A DNA stretch of 64,000 nucleotides from Coriobacteriaceae bacterium (GTDB taxonomy: Bacteria; Actinomycetota; Coriobacteriia; Coriobacteriales; Atopobiaceae), in NCBI GenBank assembly GCA_004557505.1, contig SFGZ01000010.1:28983-92982 (forward strand), written 5' to 3'. Numbering within the stretch: position 1 is the first letter of the stretch; each line of letters opens with the position of its first letter. The position numbers were made by a program, and so were the translations under genes. Of the stretch, positions 8,237 to 16,426 are shown in pieces. Under the pieces are notes generated by a model, which worked only from the letters and a program-made list of their open reading frames with translations, did not search any database and had not been told where the DNA came from.

Positions 8237-9646
8237 TTGAATCGCACGAGAATAGCTGCGCTCTATGCGGACATGGACCGGCTGGATGCCACCGAGCTCA
8301 CCGTCGCGGGCTGGGTGCGCTCCATCCGCGACATGAAGAACTTCGGCTTCGTCACCCTGAACGACGGCAGCTGCTTCAAGGACCTTCAGGTCGTGGTCAA
8401 CCGCGAGCGCCTGGGCGATGACGCCTACGGGGAGATCGTCTCGCAGGGCGTGGGCGCCGCCCTCATCGTGCGCGGTGCGCTCGCCCTCACGCCGGAGCGT
8501 CCCCAGCCCTTCGAGCTTCAGGCGGCGGCGGTCACGGTTGAGGGTACCTCCGCGCCGGACTACCCCATGCAGAAGAAGCGCCAGACACGCGAGTTTTTGC
8601 GCACCCAGCAGCACCTGCGCAGCCGCACCAACCTCTTCCGCGCGGTCTTCCGCGTGCGCAGCGTTGCCTCATTCGCCATCCACCGCTTCTTCCAGGAGCG
8701 CGGCTTCCTCTACGTGAACACGCCTATCATCACCGCAAGCGACGCCGAGGGTGCAGGCGAGATGTTCCACGTGACCACCATCGATCCCATGAACCCGCCC
8801 CTCACTGAGGACGGCAAGGTGGACTACAGCAAGGACTTCTTTGGCAAGTCCACCAACCTCACGGTGTCCGGGCAGCTCCAGGCCGAGAACTTCGCCATGA
8901 GCTTTGGCGACGTCTACACCTTTGGCCCCACCTTCCGCGCCGAGGACTCCAACACGCGCCGTCACGCCGCAGAGTTCTGGATGGTCGAACCCGAGATGGC
9001 CTTCTGCGACCTTGCGGGCGAGATGGACGTATCGGAGGACATGCTCAAGTACGTCATCGGCTACGTGATGGAGCGTTGCCCAGACGAGCTGGACTTCTTC
9101 AACAAGTGGGTGGACAAGGGCCTCAGGGACCGCCTGTCCCACGTCGCCACAAGCGATTTCGCGCGGGTGAGCTACACCGACGCCGTGAAGATCCTCGAGG
9201 ACGCGCAGGACTCCGGCATGATGTTCGAGTATCCCGTCTCCTGGGGCGCCGACTTGCAGACCGAGCACGAGCGCTATCTCACCGAGAAGCACTTCAAGCG
9301 CCCCACGTTCGTGACGGACTACCCGCGTGGCATAAAGGCGTTCTACATGCGCCTGAACGATGACGGCAAGACCGTGGCCGCCGCCGACTGCCTGGTGCCG
9401 GGCATCGGCGAGATCATCGGCGGCTCTCAGCGCGAGGAGCGCCTGGACGTGCTTGAGGGGCGCATCCAGGAGCTTGGCATGGACCCCAAGCAGTACAGGT
9501 ATTACCTTGACCTGCGGCGCTATGGCGGCTGCCACCACGCGGGCTTTGGCCTGGGCTTCGAGCGCCTGGTCATGTACCTCACCGGGGTCGACAACATCCG
9601 CGACGTGCTGCCGCACCCGCGCACCGTGGGCAACGCGGACTTCTAA
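8237..9646 (+). CDS. asnS: Asparaginyl-tRNA synthetase
   Basis: 469 residues. An N-terminal OB-fold anticodon-binding domain (to about residue 110) is followed by the class IIb catalytic core. Motif 2 lies in TFRAEDSNTRRH and motif 3 in GFGLGFERLVMY near the C-terminus; the absence of the AspRS-specific insertion supports Asn. It charges tRNA-Asn directly. The TTG at 8237 is chosen because AGGAAGGA lies six bases upstream and the protein then starts at the OB fold; the frame extends 33 codons further without a ribosome site. Confidence 0.95.
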   Translation: MNRTRIAALYADMDRLDATELTVAGWVRSIRDMKNFGFVTLNDGSCFKDLQVVVNRERLGDDAYGEIVSQGVGAALIVRGALALTPERPQPFELQAAAVTVEGTSAPDYPMQKKRQTREFLRTQQHLRSRTNLFRAVFRVRSVASFAIHRFFQERGFLYVNTPIITASDAEGAGEMFHVTTIDPMNPPLTEDGKVDYSKDFFGKSTNLTVSGQLQAENFAMSFGDVYTFGPTFRAEDSNTRRHAAEFWMVEPEMAFCDLAGEMDVSEDMLKYVIGYVMERCPDELDFFNKWVDKGLRDRLSHVATSDFARVSYTDAVKILEDAQDSGMMFEYPVSWGADLQTEHERYLTEKHFKRPTFVTDYPRGIKAFYMRLNDDGKTVAAADCLVPGIGEIIGGSQREERLDVLEGRIQELGMDPKQYRYYLDLRRYGGCHHAGFGLGFERLVMYLTGVDNIRDVLPHPRTVGNADF

Positions 9647-9662
9647 GGGTGCCGCGCGCGGG

Positions 9663-9702
9663 CGGCCCCGGCAGCCTGGCTGGTCCCAGGCCGCCGGGGC
9701 CG
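9663..9702. terminator. Strong hairpin between asnS and the convergent PTS genes
   Basis: A 17-bp stem with one mismatch (9663-9679 with 9686-9702) and a 6-base loop sits between convergent stops. No U-tract is visible on either strand. Such GC-rich hairpins between convergent genes recur in this window. Confidence 0.6.
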
Positions 9703-9723
9703 TCTCGCCGCCGGTCTCTCGCC

Positions 9724-10035
9724 CTACTCGCCCAGCTTGTCCCTGAGCTTGGCGATAACGGTATCCGCTCCCCTGATGTACTGGTTTGCCTTGAGACGCA
9801 CCTTCGGCAGCCCCTCAAAGCGCTCCTCGTCCTTGATCGGCATGTCGGTCGTGAGGAGAACTGCGTCTGCGCCGACAAGGTCATCCTCGCTGATCACGTT
9901 CTCGATGCCAATCGATCCCTGGGTCTCGACCTTGCATGCGACATGGGCCTTTTTTGCGGCGTCCGATATCGCCTCCGCCGCCATGTAGGTGTGCGCCACG
10001 CCAGATGGGCAGGCAGTCACAGCCAGTATCTTCAT
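9724..10035 (-). CDS. PTS fructose-type EIIB component (FrwB-like)
   Basis: 103 residues, a single EIIB-Fru domain. The phosphorylated Cys is in the family motif TACPSGVAHTYMAAEAI (Cys at about residue 9). It passes phosphate from an EIIA to a sugar imported by EIIC. GAGAGGAA precedes the ATG. It follows the EIIC gene by 33 bp in the same unit. No EIIA gene is present here, so phosphate must come from an EIIA elsewhere. The neighbourhood (glycyl radical enzyme, activase, F6P-aldolase) matches the E. coli frw-pflDC gene set. Confidence 0.9.
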   Translation of the reverse strand: MKILAVTACPSGVAHTYMAAEAISDAAKKAHVACKVETQGSIGIENVISEDDLVGADAVLLTTDMPIKDEERFEGLPKVRLKANQYIRGADTVIAKLRDKLGE

Positions 10036-10068
10036 CTCGGGTTCCTCTCTCTTGGGTGATGGGCCTAT

Positions 10069-11187
10069 CTACATCTCGAGGTCGAAGTCGATCTCCTCCG
10101 CCTCCGCCTCGCGCTCGGCCTCGACGCGCTCGGGGATGTAGTCTTTCTTGAAGAGCGCACACATCGTCAGGTAGAAGGCGATGCCGATGATGAGCGATAG
10201 CAGATACGTGAGTGCGGAGGTGACGGGCAGCACAACCAGCCCGCCCCACGCCGCGTTGCAGTACACACCGAGGGCCCCTGCTACGGCGCCGGTGAATGCG
10301 CCGGAGGCGATGTTGATGGGGATCATGTGCGCGGGGTCCTCGGCGGTGTAGGAGATTGCGGCCTCGGAGATGCCGCATACGCCCATGGCGATTGCCCCGA
10401 TGCCTGCGTTGCGGTCCTCATCGGAGAACTTCCTGCGCAGGACGAACGAGCCGATGCCGCACGCAAAGGGGGGAAGGCAGATTGCGACGGCAATCGGGCC
10501 GAAGAAAGTGCAGTTCTCACCCGAGAGGACCTCCATGCCCACGACCGCCACGCCCGTCGAGTAGGCGACCTTGTTGATGGGGCCGCCAAGGTCCGCGCAG
10601 ATCATGGCACCGCAGATCGCTCCGACGATGATCGCGCTCGAGCCCGTCATCCCCGTAAGCCATGCGGTGAGGGTGGACAGGAGCCACGCGCACGGACCGC
10701 CCACCACGTAGAGGGTGATGACGCCAATGAGGAGGGTCGAGACGATGGGGATGATGAGGATCGACTTGAGCGACCTCATGCTCTTGGGGAGCCTTATCCG
10801 CTTGAGAAGCTGGGCGCAGGTTCCCGCCAGAAGGCCCGCGATGATGCCGCCGATGAATCCCGAGCCGATGTTAACGGCGAGCTGGCCGCAGATGATGCCG
10901 GGGGCAATGCCCGGCCTATCGGCGATGGAGAACGCTATGAACGCCGCGAGCACGGGAACCATGAGCCCCAGTCCCACCCCTCCAATCTGGGAGAGGGCGT
11001 CTATCACCACGTTGCTGGCTTCTACTGACCCGGACGTCGTGACCGAGCTCATTGACATCATCGTTGCGAGCGCGTATAGGATGCCTCCGCTCACGACCAC
11101 GGGGATCATGTACGAGACGCCGCCCATCAGGTGGGTGCGCGTCCCCTTGAAGATTTCCCCGAGCTCCTGCGAGATTGTCATGCGCAT
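10069..11187 (-). CDS. PTS fructose-type EIIC permease (FrwC-like)
   Basis: 372 residues with about nine to ten hydrophobic segments and the EIIC-Fru landmarks YMIPVVVSGGILYA at the N-terminus and GGPINKVAY near residue 200. It forms the membrane channel for the sugar phosphorylated by the adjacent EIIB. E. coli FrwC is of similar size (recalled as about 360 residues). GTG/ATG alternatives exist; ATG 11187 has GGGAG six bases upstream and ATG 11181 is equally possible. The C-terminal tail is strongly acidic. The likely substrate, a 1,5-anhydrohexitol, is inferred only from the neighbouring genes. Confidence 0.88.
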   Translation of the reverse strand: MRMTISQELGEIFKGTRTHLMGGVSYMIPVVVSGGILYALATMMSMSSVTTSGSVEASNVVIDALSQIGGVGLGLMVPVLAAFIAFSIADRPGIAPGIICGQLAVNIGSGFIGGIIAGLLAGTCAQLLKRIRLPKSMRSLKSILIIPIVSTLLIGVITLYVVGGPCAWLLSTLTAWLTGMTGSSAIIVGAICGAMICADLGGPINKVAYSTGVAVVGMEVLSGENCTFFGPIAVAICLPPFACGIGSFVLRRKFSDEDRNAGIGAIAMGVCGISEAAISYTAEDPAHMIPINIASGAFTGAVAGALGVYCNAAWGGLVVLPVTSALTYLLSLIIGIAFYLTMCALFKKDYIPERVEAEREAEAEEIDFDLEM

Positions 11188-11525
11188 GCCTTTCTCTCCC
11201 TACAGCAACTTGTTACTGATAATTCCTAATTCTCCTCGTGATAGTTACTATTTATTCGTGAACAAGAATTAATTGGGAATCCTAAGGACGAATTATCGTG
11301 AAGTCAAGCAAATAGGACCTTATGGCTTATCGATTTATCGCGATTGGTAGTGTTTTTACGGATAAACGGAAAACAGCCCATCCCCGAGAGGAGATGGGCA
11401 TGCCAAAGCGCTCGCGGGGCGATCGGCCGCTCGTTGAACCAGTCCCACGTGAGCCCGGGTTCAGGCTCTCCGGGCATCCGGCGGCGATGGCTTGCGTCTG
11501 CCTGGAGATCGGTCCGAAGGGCCGC
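11188..11525. promoter_or_regulatory. Control region of the fructose-type PTS genes
   Basis: The 338-bp gap between the PTS start and the DeoR stop is AT-rich at 11210-11330, unlike its surroundings. It contains TTGGGAATCCTA (11273-11284), nearly identical to TTGGAAATCCTA (12373-12384) upstream of the glycyl radical enzyme gene. A weak minus-strand promoter (TTGTTC, 16 bases, TATCAC) overlaps it. The shared motif is a candidate operator for the adjacent DeoR protein. Confidence 0.5.
11360..11399 (-). terminator. Intrinsic terminator of the deoR-type gene
   Basis: Reading the minus strand, a 7-bp stem GCCCATC/GATGGGC (11393-11399 with 11376-11382) is followed by TGTTTTCCGTTT. It separates the regulator transcript from the downstream PTS genes. 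Confidence 0.65.
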
Positions 11526-12287
11526 CTAGATTACCTGGATGCCCAGGCGCCTCACGCGCTCACGATGCTCTCCATCCCCATCGTCGGTGATGAGGCCCGT
11601 GAAGTCGGTGAGCTTGGCGTAGCGGTAGTTGCCCCGCGCGTTGAACTTGTGAGAGTCTGCGACGACGTAGCTTCGCTCGCTGCTCTCCAGGACGGTCTGT
11701 TTGATCACGCCATCCTCGCTGTCAAACGTCGAGACGCGGTCATCTGCGGCTGACACCTCAAGCGTGCCCATGAAGGCGAGGTCCGGCCTCACCCGACCAA
11801 GGGCTTGCGCACAGGTGGCCCCCACGAGTCCGTTGAGCTCGAGGTTCATGCGCCCGCCGGGGCACTGCACCTCCACGTTGGCCCCCTCTGCCGCGCGCTT
11901 CACGATGTCAAGCATGTTCGAGACGACTATGCAGCGGAGGTCGCTCTGGGCGATGAGGTCCGCGAGGAAGAGGTTGGTGGTGGATATGTCCAGGAAAACG
12001 GTCATGTCGTTCTCTATGAGGCCGAAGGCCTTGCGGGCAACCTGCTGCTTCTGCTCCCGATACTCGTCCACACGTGAGAGGACCACGTGTGACGTCTCCT
12101 GGGCAACGGGAACCGCGCCTCCGTAAACCCGATGAAGTTGGCCGTCGGAATCAAGCTGCTGGAGATCCTTGCGAATCGAGTCCTCGCTCACCCCGAACCT
12201 CTTCGCAAGGTCTGCGGTCGCCACGCGCCCGTCGCTTGCAACGAGCTCCAGGATCTTCTCATGTCTCTCGTTTCTGAACATTGACAT
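11526..12287 (-). CDS. DeoR-family transcriptional regulator
   Basis: 253 residues. The N-terminal winged helix-turn-helix (VATADLAKRFGVSEDSIRKD, then the wing with H-R-x-Y-G-G-A) is followed by the DeoR C-terminal sensor domain of phosphotransferase-like fold that usually binds a sugar phosphate. The start at 12287 is set by GAGG six bases upstream. It lies between the PTS genes and the divergently transcribed glycyl radical enzyme operon and is the obvious candidate to control both. The effector is likely the imported sugar phosphate or a product of it; this is inference. Confidence 0.9.
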   Translation of the reverse strand: MSMFRNERHEKILELVASDGRVATADLAKRFGVSEDSIRKDLQQLDSDGQLHRVYGGAVPVAQETSHVVLSRVDEYREQKQQVARKAFGLIENDMTVFLDISTTNLFLADLIAQSDLRCIVVSNMLDIVKRAAEGANVEVQCPGGRMNLELNGLVGATCAQALGRVRPDLAFMGTLEVSAADDRVSTFDSEDGVIKQTVLESSERSYVVADSHKFNARGNYRYAKLTDFTGLITDDGDGEHRERVRRLGIQVI

Positions 12288-12372
12288 GTCACACCTCGCG
12301 TACCGACGTGGATTGAGCGCACCCATGATAGGATTCTGCCCAAAAAGGTCATCGACGTCGAGTGCTTCCCTG

Positions 12373-12420
12373 TTGGAAATCCTAGTTCTTGCTTGCAAAC
12401 AATAAGAAACAGTATATATT
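12373..12420 (+). promoter_or_regulatory. Promoter and candidate operator of the glycyl radical enzyme operon
   Basis: TTGCAA (12393-12398) and TATATT (12415-12420) are separated by 16 bases and form a good sigma-70-type promoter. TTGGAAATCCTA (12373-12384) lies just upstream of the -35 box. Downstream of the -10 box, GAACTCAG occurs at 12433-12440 and 12455-12462, and GAACTC again at 12473-12478. Direct repeats of this kind are common DeoR-family operators. Confidence 0.55.
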
Positions 12421-12508
12421 GATAAATAATAGGAACTCAGGCTAGGGTGATTTAGAACTCAGCGCAGCGGAAGAACTCTACGGCAGAAGCATCAGGGGTG
12501 GAGGCGGC

Positions 12509-14809
12509 ATGCTCACCGAACGCACCAGGCACATCAAGGAGAGTCTCTTCTCCCGTCCACGCCGCGTGGACCTCGAGCGCGCGACGCTCCTCATGGAGAG
12601 CTACCGGCAGACGGAGGGCGAGCCCGTGATCCTGCGCCGGGCAAAGGCGCTGCGCCACGTCTTGGAGCGCCACCGCATCGTGCTCGATGACTATGACCTG
12701 CTTGTGGGGAACCGCACGACGACCCCGCGAGCGGGCGTCGTCTCTCCCGAGATGAGCCCGTACTGGATCATGGACGAGCTGGACGACTTTCCCACGAGGC
12801 CGCAGGACACGTTCGAGATGTCGGAGGAGGACAAGCGATGCTATCGCGAGGTCCTCTACCCCTTCTGGAAGGGTCGCTCGCTCAACGATTGGTACAGCGA
12901 GCACTGCCCGCGCGAGGTCAAGGCGGCAGAGGGGGACAAGGTCTTCGCGGTCGCCCAGACCGACAAGGGGCAAGGCCACATCATTCCCGATTACGGGGAG
13001 GCCCTGAGGCGTGGCCTTGGCGACATCCTGGGGGAGTGCCAGGCCAGGTCGGACGCCCATCCACAGAACGACTTCTACCGCGCGGCCGCCATCTGCGTGT
13101 CATCGACCATCTCCTATGTCAGGCGGTACGAGTCGTCAGTGAGGGAGCGAGCCTCGCAGGGCGGCGTCACGTCACGGCGCAGGGGCGAGCTGCTTCGGAT
13201 TGCCGACGTGCTGTCCCATGTTGCCACGGAGCCGGCGCGAGACCTGTATGACGCGCTCCAGCTCGTGTGGCTGCTGTCCCTGGCGCTCCAGCACGAGTCC
13301 AACGCAAGCTCTATCTCCCTTGGGAGGATGGACCAGTACCTCTGGCCCTACTACCAGGCCTCGCTTGACGAGGGGGTCACGGAAGCGCAGGTCCGCGAGT
13401 TGTTGCAGTGCTTCTACCTCAAGTGCAACACGGTCGTGTTCCTCCGCTCCACCGCGAGCGCGGAGTTCTTCGGGGGCTTCCCCACGGGGTACAACCTGGT
13501 GGTGGGCGGCGTGGACGAGAAGGGGGAGGACGCAACCAACCAGCTGAGCTACCTGATGCTCGACCTCCAGCGCGACACCCGGCTACCCCAGCCCAACCTG
13601 TCTTTGCGCGTACATCAGGGCACTCCGCAAGCGCTGCTCGAACAGGCATGCAGGATCATCCGGCTTGGGGACGGCGTCCCCCAGTGCTTCAACGACGAGG
13701 TGAACATCGAGGCGTTTACGCGCCGTGGCGTCCGCATTGAGGACGCCCGCGACTACGCGGTGGTCGGCTGTGTCGAGCTTTCCGTGCCAGGGCGCATGTA
13801 CGGGCTGCATGACATCTCGATGTTCAACATCCTCAAGTGCTTCGAGATCTGCCTGAACGAGCACCCCGATGGGTTTGAGAGCTTCCAAGAGCTGGAGGCC
13901 GCCATCCAGGAGGTCATGTCCCGCTACATCGCCCTCATGGCGGAGGGGTGCAATGCCTGCGACCTTGCGCATAGGGCGGTGGCACCCACGCCGCTCCTCT
14001 CGGTCTTCGTGCATGACTCGCTCGAGAAGGGCGCGGACATCACGTCCGGAGGGGCGCGGTATAACCCCTCAGGCGTGCAGGGGGTGGGGACCGCCAACCT
14101 CGCGGACTCCCTTGTGGTCGTGAAGCACGCGGTGTTCGAGGAGAAGGCGATCTCCTATTCGGGGCTTCTCGCGATGCTTGCCCGCGACTGGAGCGGCGAC
14201 GGCGACGAAACATGGCGCCAACGCTTCATCAATCGGTATCCCAAGTACGGCAACGACGTGGACGAGGTGGACAACATCTCCGCGCGCTTCCTTCGCTTCT
14301 ATGGGGAGCAGGTCGAGAGGTATAAGAACCCGCGCGGTGGACACTTCCAGCCGGGATCCTATACCGTGAGCGCCCACATCCCTTTGGGGCACGCGGTTGG
14401 TGCCACGCCTGATGGGCGACGCGCCGGCGAGCAGCTTGCCGATGGCGGGCTGTCCCCCATGGTAGGGCGCGACAAGAACGGTCCCACCGCAAGTCTCTCG
14501 AGTGTGAGCAAGCTGGACAATGTCCGGGATTCCAACGGGTCGCTTCTCAACGTGAAGTTCTCTCCCTCGGCCCTGGCGGGGGACGGGGGCATCCGGAAGC
14601 TCTCCGCCTACCTGCGGGCCTTCTCCCGGCTGGGCATCCAGCACGTGCAGTTCAACGTGGTCGATCGCGCCACGCTGATGGATGCGCAGTCCCATCCCGA
14701 GCGTCACCAGGACCTCATCGTTCGCGTTGCGGGGTATTCCGCCATGTTCGTCGAGCTTGCGAAGGGCGTGCAGGATGACATCATCAACCGCACGGAGCAC
14801 GTGCTGTAA
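12509..14809 (+). CDS. Glycyl radical enzyme, PflD/YbiW-like
   Basis: 766 residues. The catalytic thiyl residue is Cys421 in VVGCVE, with the Glu423 typical of the C-O lyase/dehydratase branch; pyruvate formate-lyase has two adjacent Cys instead. The glycyl radical loop is RVAGYSA with Gly742, 25 residues from the end. The protein is activated by the next gene. From memory of published work on E. coli YbiW and PflD, this subfamily opens the ring of 1,5-anhydroglucitol- or 1,5-anhydromannitol-6-phosphate to give 1-deoxyfructose-6-phosphate. The length is closer to PflD than to YbiW. The substrate is inferred from neighbours; a diol dehydratase remains possible. Oxygen would cleave it at Gly742. 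GGAGG precedes the ATG. Confidence 0.88.
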   Translation: MLTERTRHIKESLFSRPRRVDLERATLLMESYRQTEGEPVILRRAKALRHVLERHRIVLDDYDLLVGNRTTTPRAGVVSPEMSPYWIMDELDDFPTRPQDTFEMSEEDKRCYREVLYPFWKGRSLNDWYSEHCPREVKAAEGDKVFAVAQTDKGQGHIIPDYGEALRRGLGDILGECQARSDAHPQNDFYRAAAICVSSTISYVRRYESSVRERASQGGVTSRRRGELLRIADVLSHVATEPARDLYDALQLVWLLSLALQHESNASSISLGRMDQYLWPYYQASLDEGVTEAQVRELLQCFYLKCNTVVFLRSTASAEFFGGFPTGYNLVVGGVDEKGEDATNQLSYLMLDLQRDTRLPQPNLSLRVHQGTPQALLEQACRIIRLGDGVPQCFNDEVNIEAFTRRGVRIEDARDYAVVGCVELSVPGRMYGLHDISMFNILKCFEICLNEHPDGFESFQELEAAIQEVMSRYIALMAEGCNACDLAHRAVAPTPLLSVFVHDSLEKGADITSGGARYNPSGVQGVGTANLADSLVVVKHAVFEEKAISYSGLLAMLARDWSGDGDETWRQRFINRYPKYGNDVDEVDNISARFLRFYGEQVERYKNPRGGHFQPGSYTVSAHIPLGHAVGATPDGRRAGEQLADGGLSPMVGRDKNGPTASLSSVSKLDNVRDSNGSLLNVKFSPSALAGDGGIRKLSAYLRAFSRLGIQHVQFNVVDRATLMDAQSHPERHQDLIVRVAGYSAMFVELAKGVQDDIINRTEHVL

Positions 14810-15671
14810 TTCGAAAGGGGCGCTCTACACCAACGTCCAGCGGTTCTCGATCCATGATGGCGGGGGGATTCGCACGGTCGTCTTCCTCAAGGGATGCCCC
14901 TTCCGCTGCCCCTGGTGCTGCAACCCCGAGAACCTCTCGTTTAGCCCGCAAACCGTCTGGCATGCTTCGAGGTGCATCCACTGCTCCATGCCTCACGACG
15001 CCCGTGGCGCAGACGCCTGCCCGCGGAGCCCCAAGGACTGCCCCACCGGGGCAAAGGAGCTGCTGGGCACCATGGCAGACCCCGAGGAGCTGCTTGGGGT
15101 GGTGCTGCGCGACCGCGTGTTCTACGAGGAGAGCAACGGGGGAGTGACGCTCTCGGGAGGCGAGTGCCTTGCCGGGCCAAACCTGTCGTTCACCCTGGAG
15201 TTCCTCGCCGCCTGCAAGAGGGAGGGCCTGGACACTGCGGTGGAGACGACCCTCGCGCTGCCGCTCGACCGGCCAGAGTCGCTCGCTGCGGTCACCAGCA
15301 CGTTCCTGGTCGACTTCAAAATCGCGGATCGCCAGGAGAGCCTGCGGGTCACGGGCATCGACCCGCGTCTGCGGGATGCGAACCTGGAGAGGCTGCTTTC
15401 GATGGGGGCGCGCGTGGTGGCCCGCATGCCCGTGATACCGGGCTTCACGGACAATGCCGACAACGTGCGCGCGAACGTCGATCGCATGTGCGAGCTGGGA
15501 ATAACCAGGGTTGACGTGCTTCCGTTCCATCAGTTGGGCAAGTCGAAGTACAACTCGGCCGGCCTGCGCTACGAGCTTGCCGGGAGGCCCCAGCTTGGGG
15601 AGAAGGACGTGGAAGACGTGGTCGTAACATGTGAGAGAGCGGGATTGCGCGCCGTGGTCCACGGCGAGTGA
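14775..15671 (+). CDS. Glycyl radical enzyme-activating enzyme (radical SAM)
   Basis: 298 residues. The radical SAM cluster motif C-x3-C-x2-C is Cys41-Cys45-Cys48 (CPFRCPWC), preceded by the activase signature RFSIHDGGGIRT. A short insert follows with only four Cys (67, 70, 82, 89), room for one auxiliary iron-sulfur cluster where many non-PFL activases carry two. It uses S-adenosylmethionine to abstract hydrogen from Gly742 of the partner enzyme. No start codon lies between the partner's stop and the first conserved residues, so the start is probably ATG 14775, 35 bases inside the upstream gene. This implies translational coupling. Confidence 0.88.
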   Translation: MTSSTARSTCCNSKGALYTNVQRFSIHDGGGIRTVVFLKGCPFRCPWCCNPENLSFSPQTVWHASRCIHCSMPHDARGADACPRSPKDCPTGAKELLGTMADPEELLGVVLRDRVFYEESNGGVTLSGGECLAGPNLSFTLEFLAACKREGLDTAVETTLALPLDRPESLAAVTSTFLVDFKIADRQESLRVTGIDPRLRDANLERLLSMGARVVARMPVIPGFTDNADNVRANVDRMCELGITRVDVLPFHQLGKSKYNSAGLRYELAGRPQLGEKDVEDVVVTCERAGLRAVVHGE

Positions 15672-15716
15672 CGTTGTAGCAGGCGACAGACAGAGTACAC
15701 GGAGAAGGGAAGCAAC

Positions 15717-16385
15717 ATGGAGTTCATTCTCGACACGGCTGACGCAGAGCAGGTTCGCGAGCTCTCCGAGATCATGACCATCTCGGGCGTGACGACCAAC
15801 CCTACGATAATCACGCGCAGCGGCAAGACTCCCGAGCAGGTGTTTTCCGAGATGGACGCCGTCTTGGAGCCGAGCCAGAAGCTTTTCATGCAGACGGTAG
15901 CGTGCGACTACGCGGGAATCTTGGACGATGCCCGCACCATCTGCGCGCTGCGCCCGCAGAACATGTATGCAAAGATTCCCGTTACCCACGAGGGGCTTCG
16001 GGCGATCAAACAGGCAAAGCGTGAGGGACTCAATGTGCTTGCCACCGCAATCTATTCGCCCGACCAGGCATTCTTTGCCGCGATGAACGGCGCTGACTAT
16101 CTCGCCCCGTACGTGAACCGCATGTGTAACTACGGGGACGGGATCCAGTGGGTGCGCGAGCTTCAGCGCATGCTCGACGTCAATGGGCTGGAGAGCAGGG
16201 TCTGTGCCGCCTCCTTCAAGAACGGCAACCAGGTACACGAGCTTATCCTTGCGGGCGTGGGCGCCGTCACCGTTGCCCCGGATGTGGCCCGCACGATGCT
16301 CGACCACCCGGGGACCGGGATTGCGGTGGACGAGTTCACCCAGGCATGGAAGGCCGCGTTTGGCAGGGACGCCTTCGCAGGGTAG
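15717..16385 (+). CDS. fsa: Fructose-6-phosphate aldolase (FSA/TalC type)
   Basis: 222 residues, the length of FsaA/FsaB rather than true transaldolase. It starts MEFILDTAD, has the TTNPT loop near residue 26, and the Schiff-base lysine is Lys86 in MYAKIPVT (Lys85 in E. coli FsaA). FSA cleaves fructose-6-phosphate, and more efficiently 1-deoxyfructose-6-phosphate, to glyceraldehyde-3-phosphate plus dihydroxyacetone or hydroxyacetone. GAAGGGAAG precedes the ATG. It is the third gene of the glycyl radical operon, so its likely substrate is the product of that enzyme. The reductase that would remove hydroxyacetone (GldA in E. coli) is not in the window. Confidence 0.92.
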   Translation: MEFILDTADAEQVRELSEIMTISGVTTNPTIITRSGKTPEQVFSEMDAVLEPSQKLFMQTVACDYAGILDDARTICALRPQNMYAKIPVTHEGLRAIKQAKREGLNVLATAIYSPDQAFFAAMNGADYLAPYVNRMCNYGDGIQWVRELQRMLDVNGLESRVCAASFKNGNQVHELILAGVGAVTVAPDVARTMLDHPGTGIAVDEFTQAWKAAFGRDAFAG

Positions 16386-16426
16386 TCCGTCGCACCCACG
16401 CATCGCGGGATTCTTTCTGGGCGGCG

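Noticed and set aside
12509..14809. Classical pyruvate formate-lyase
   Set aside because: The active site has a single Cys followed by Val-Glu instead of two adjacent Cys, and the neighbours are sugar-uptake and aldolase genes.
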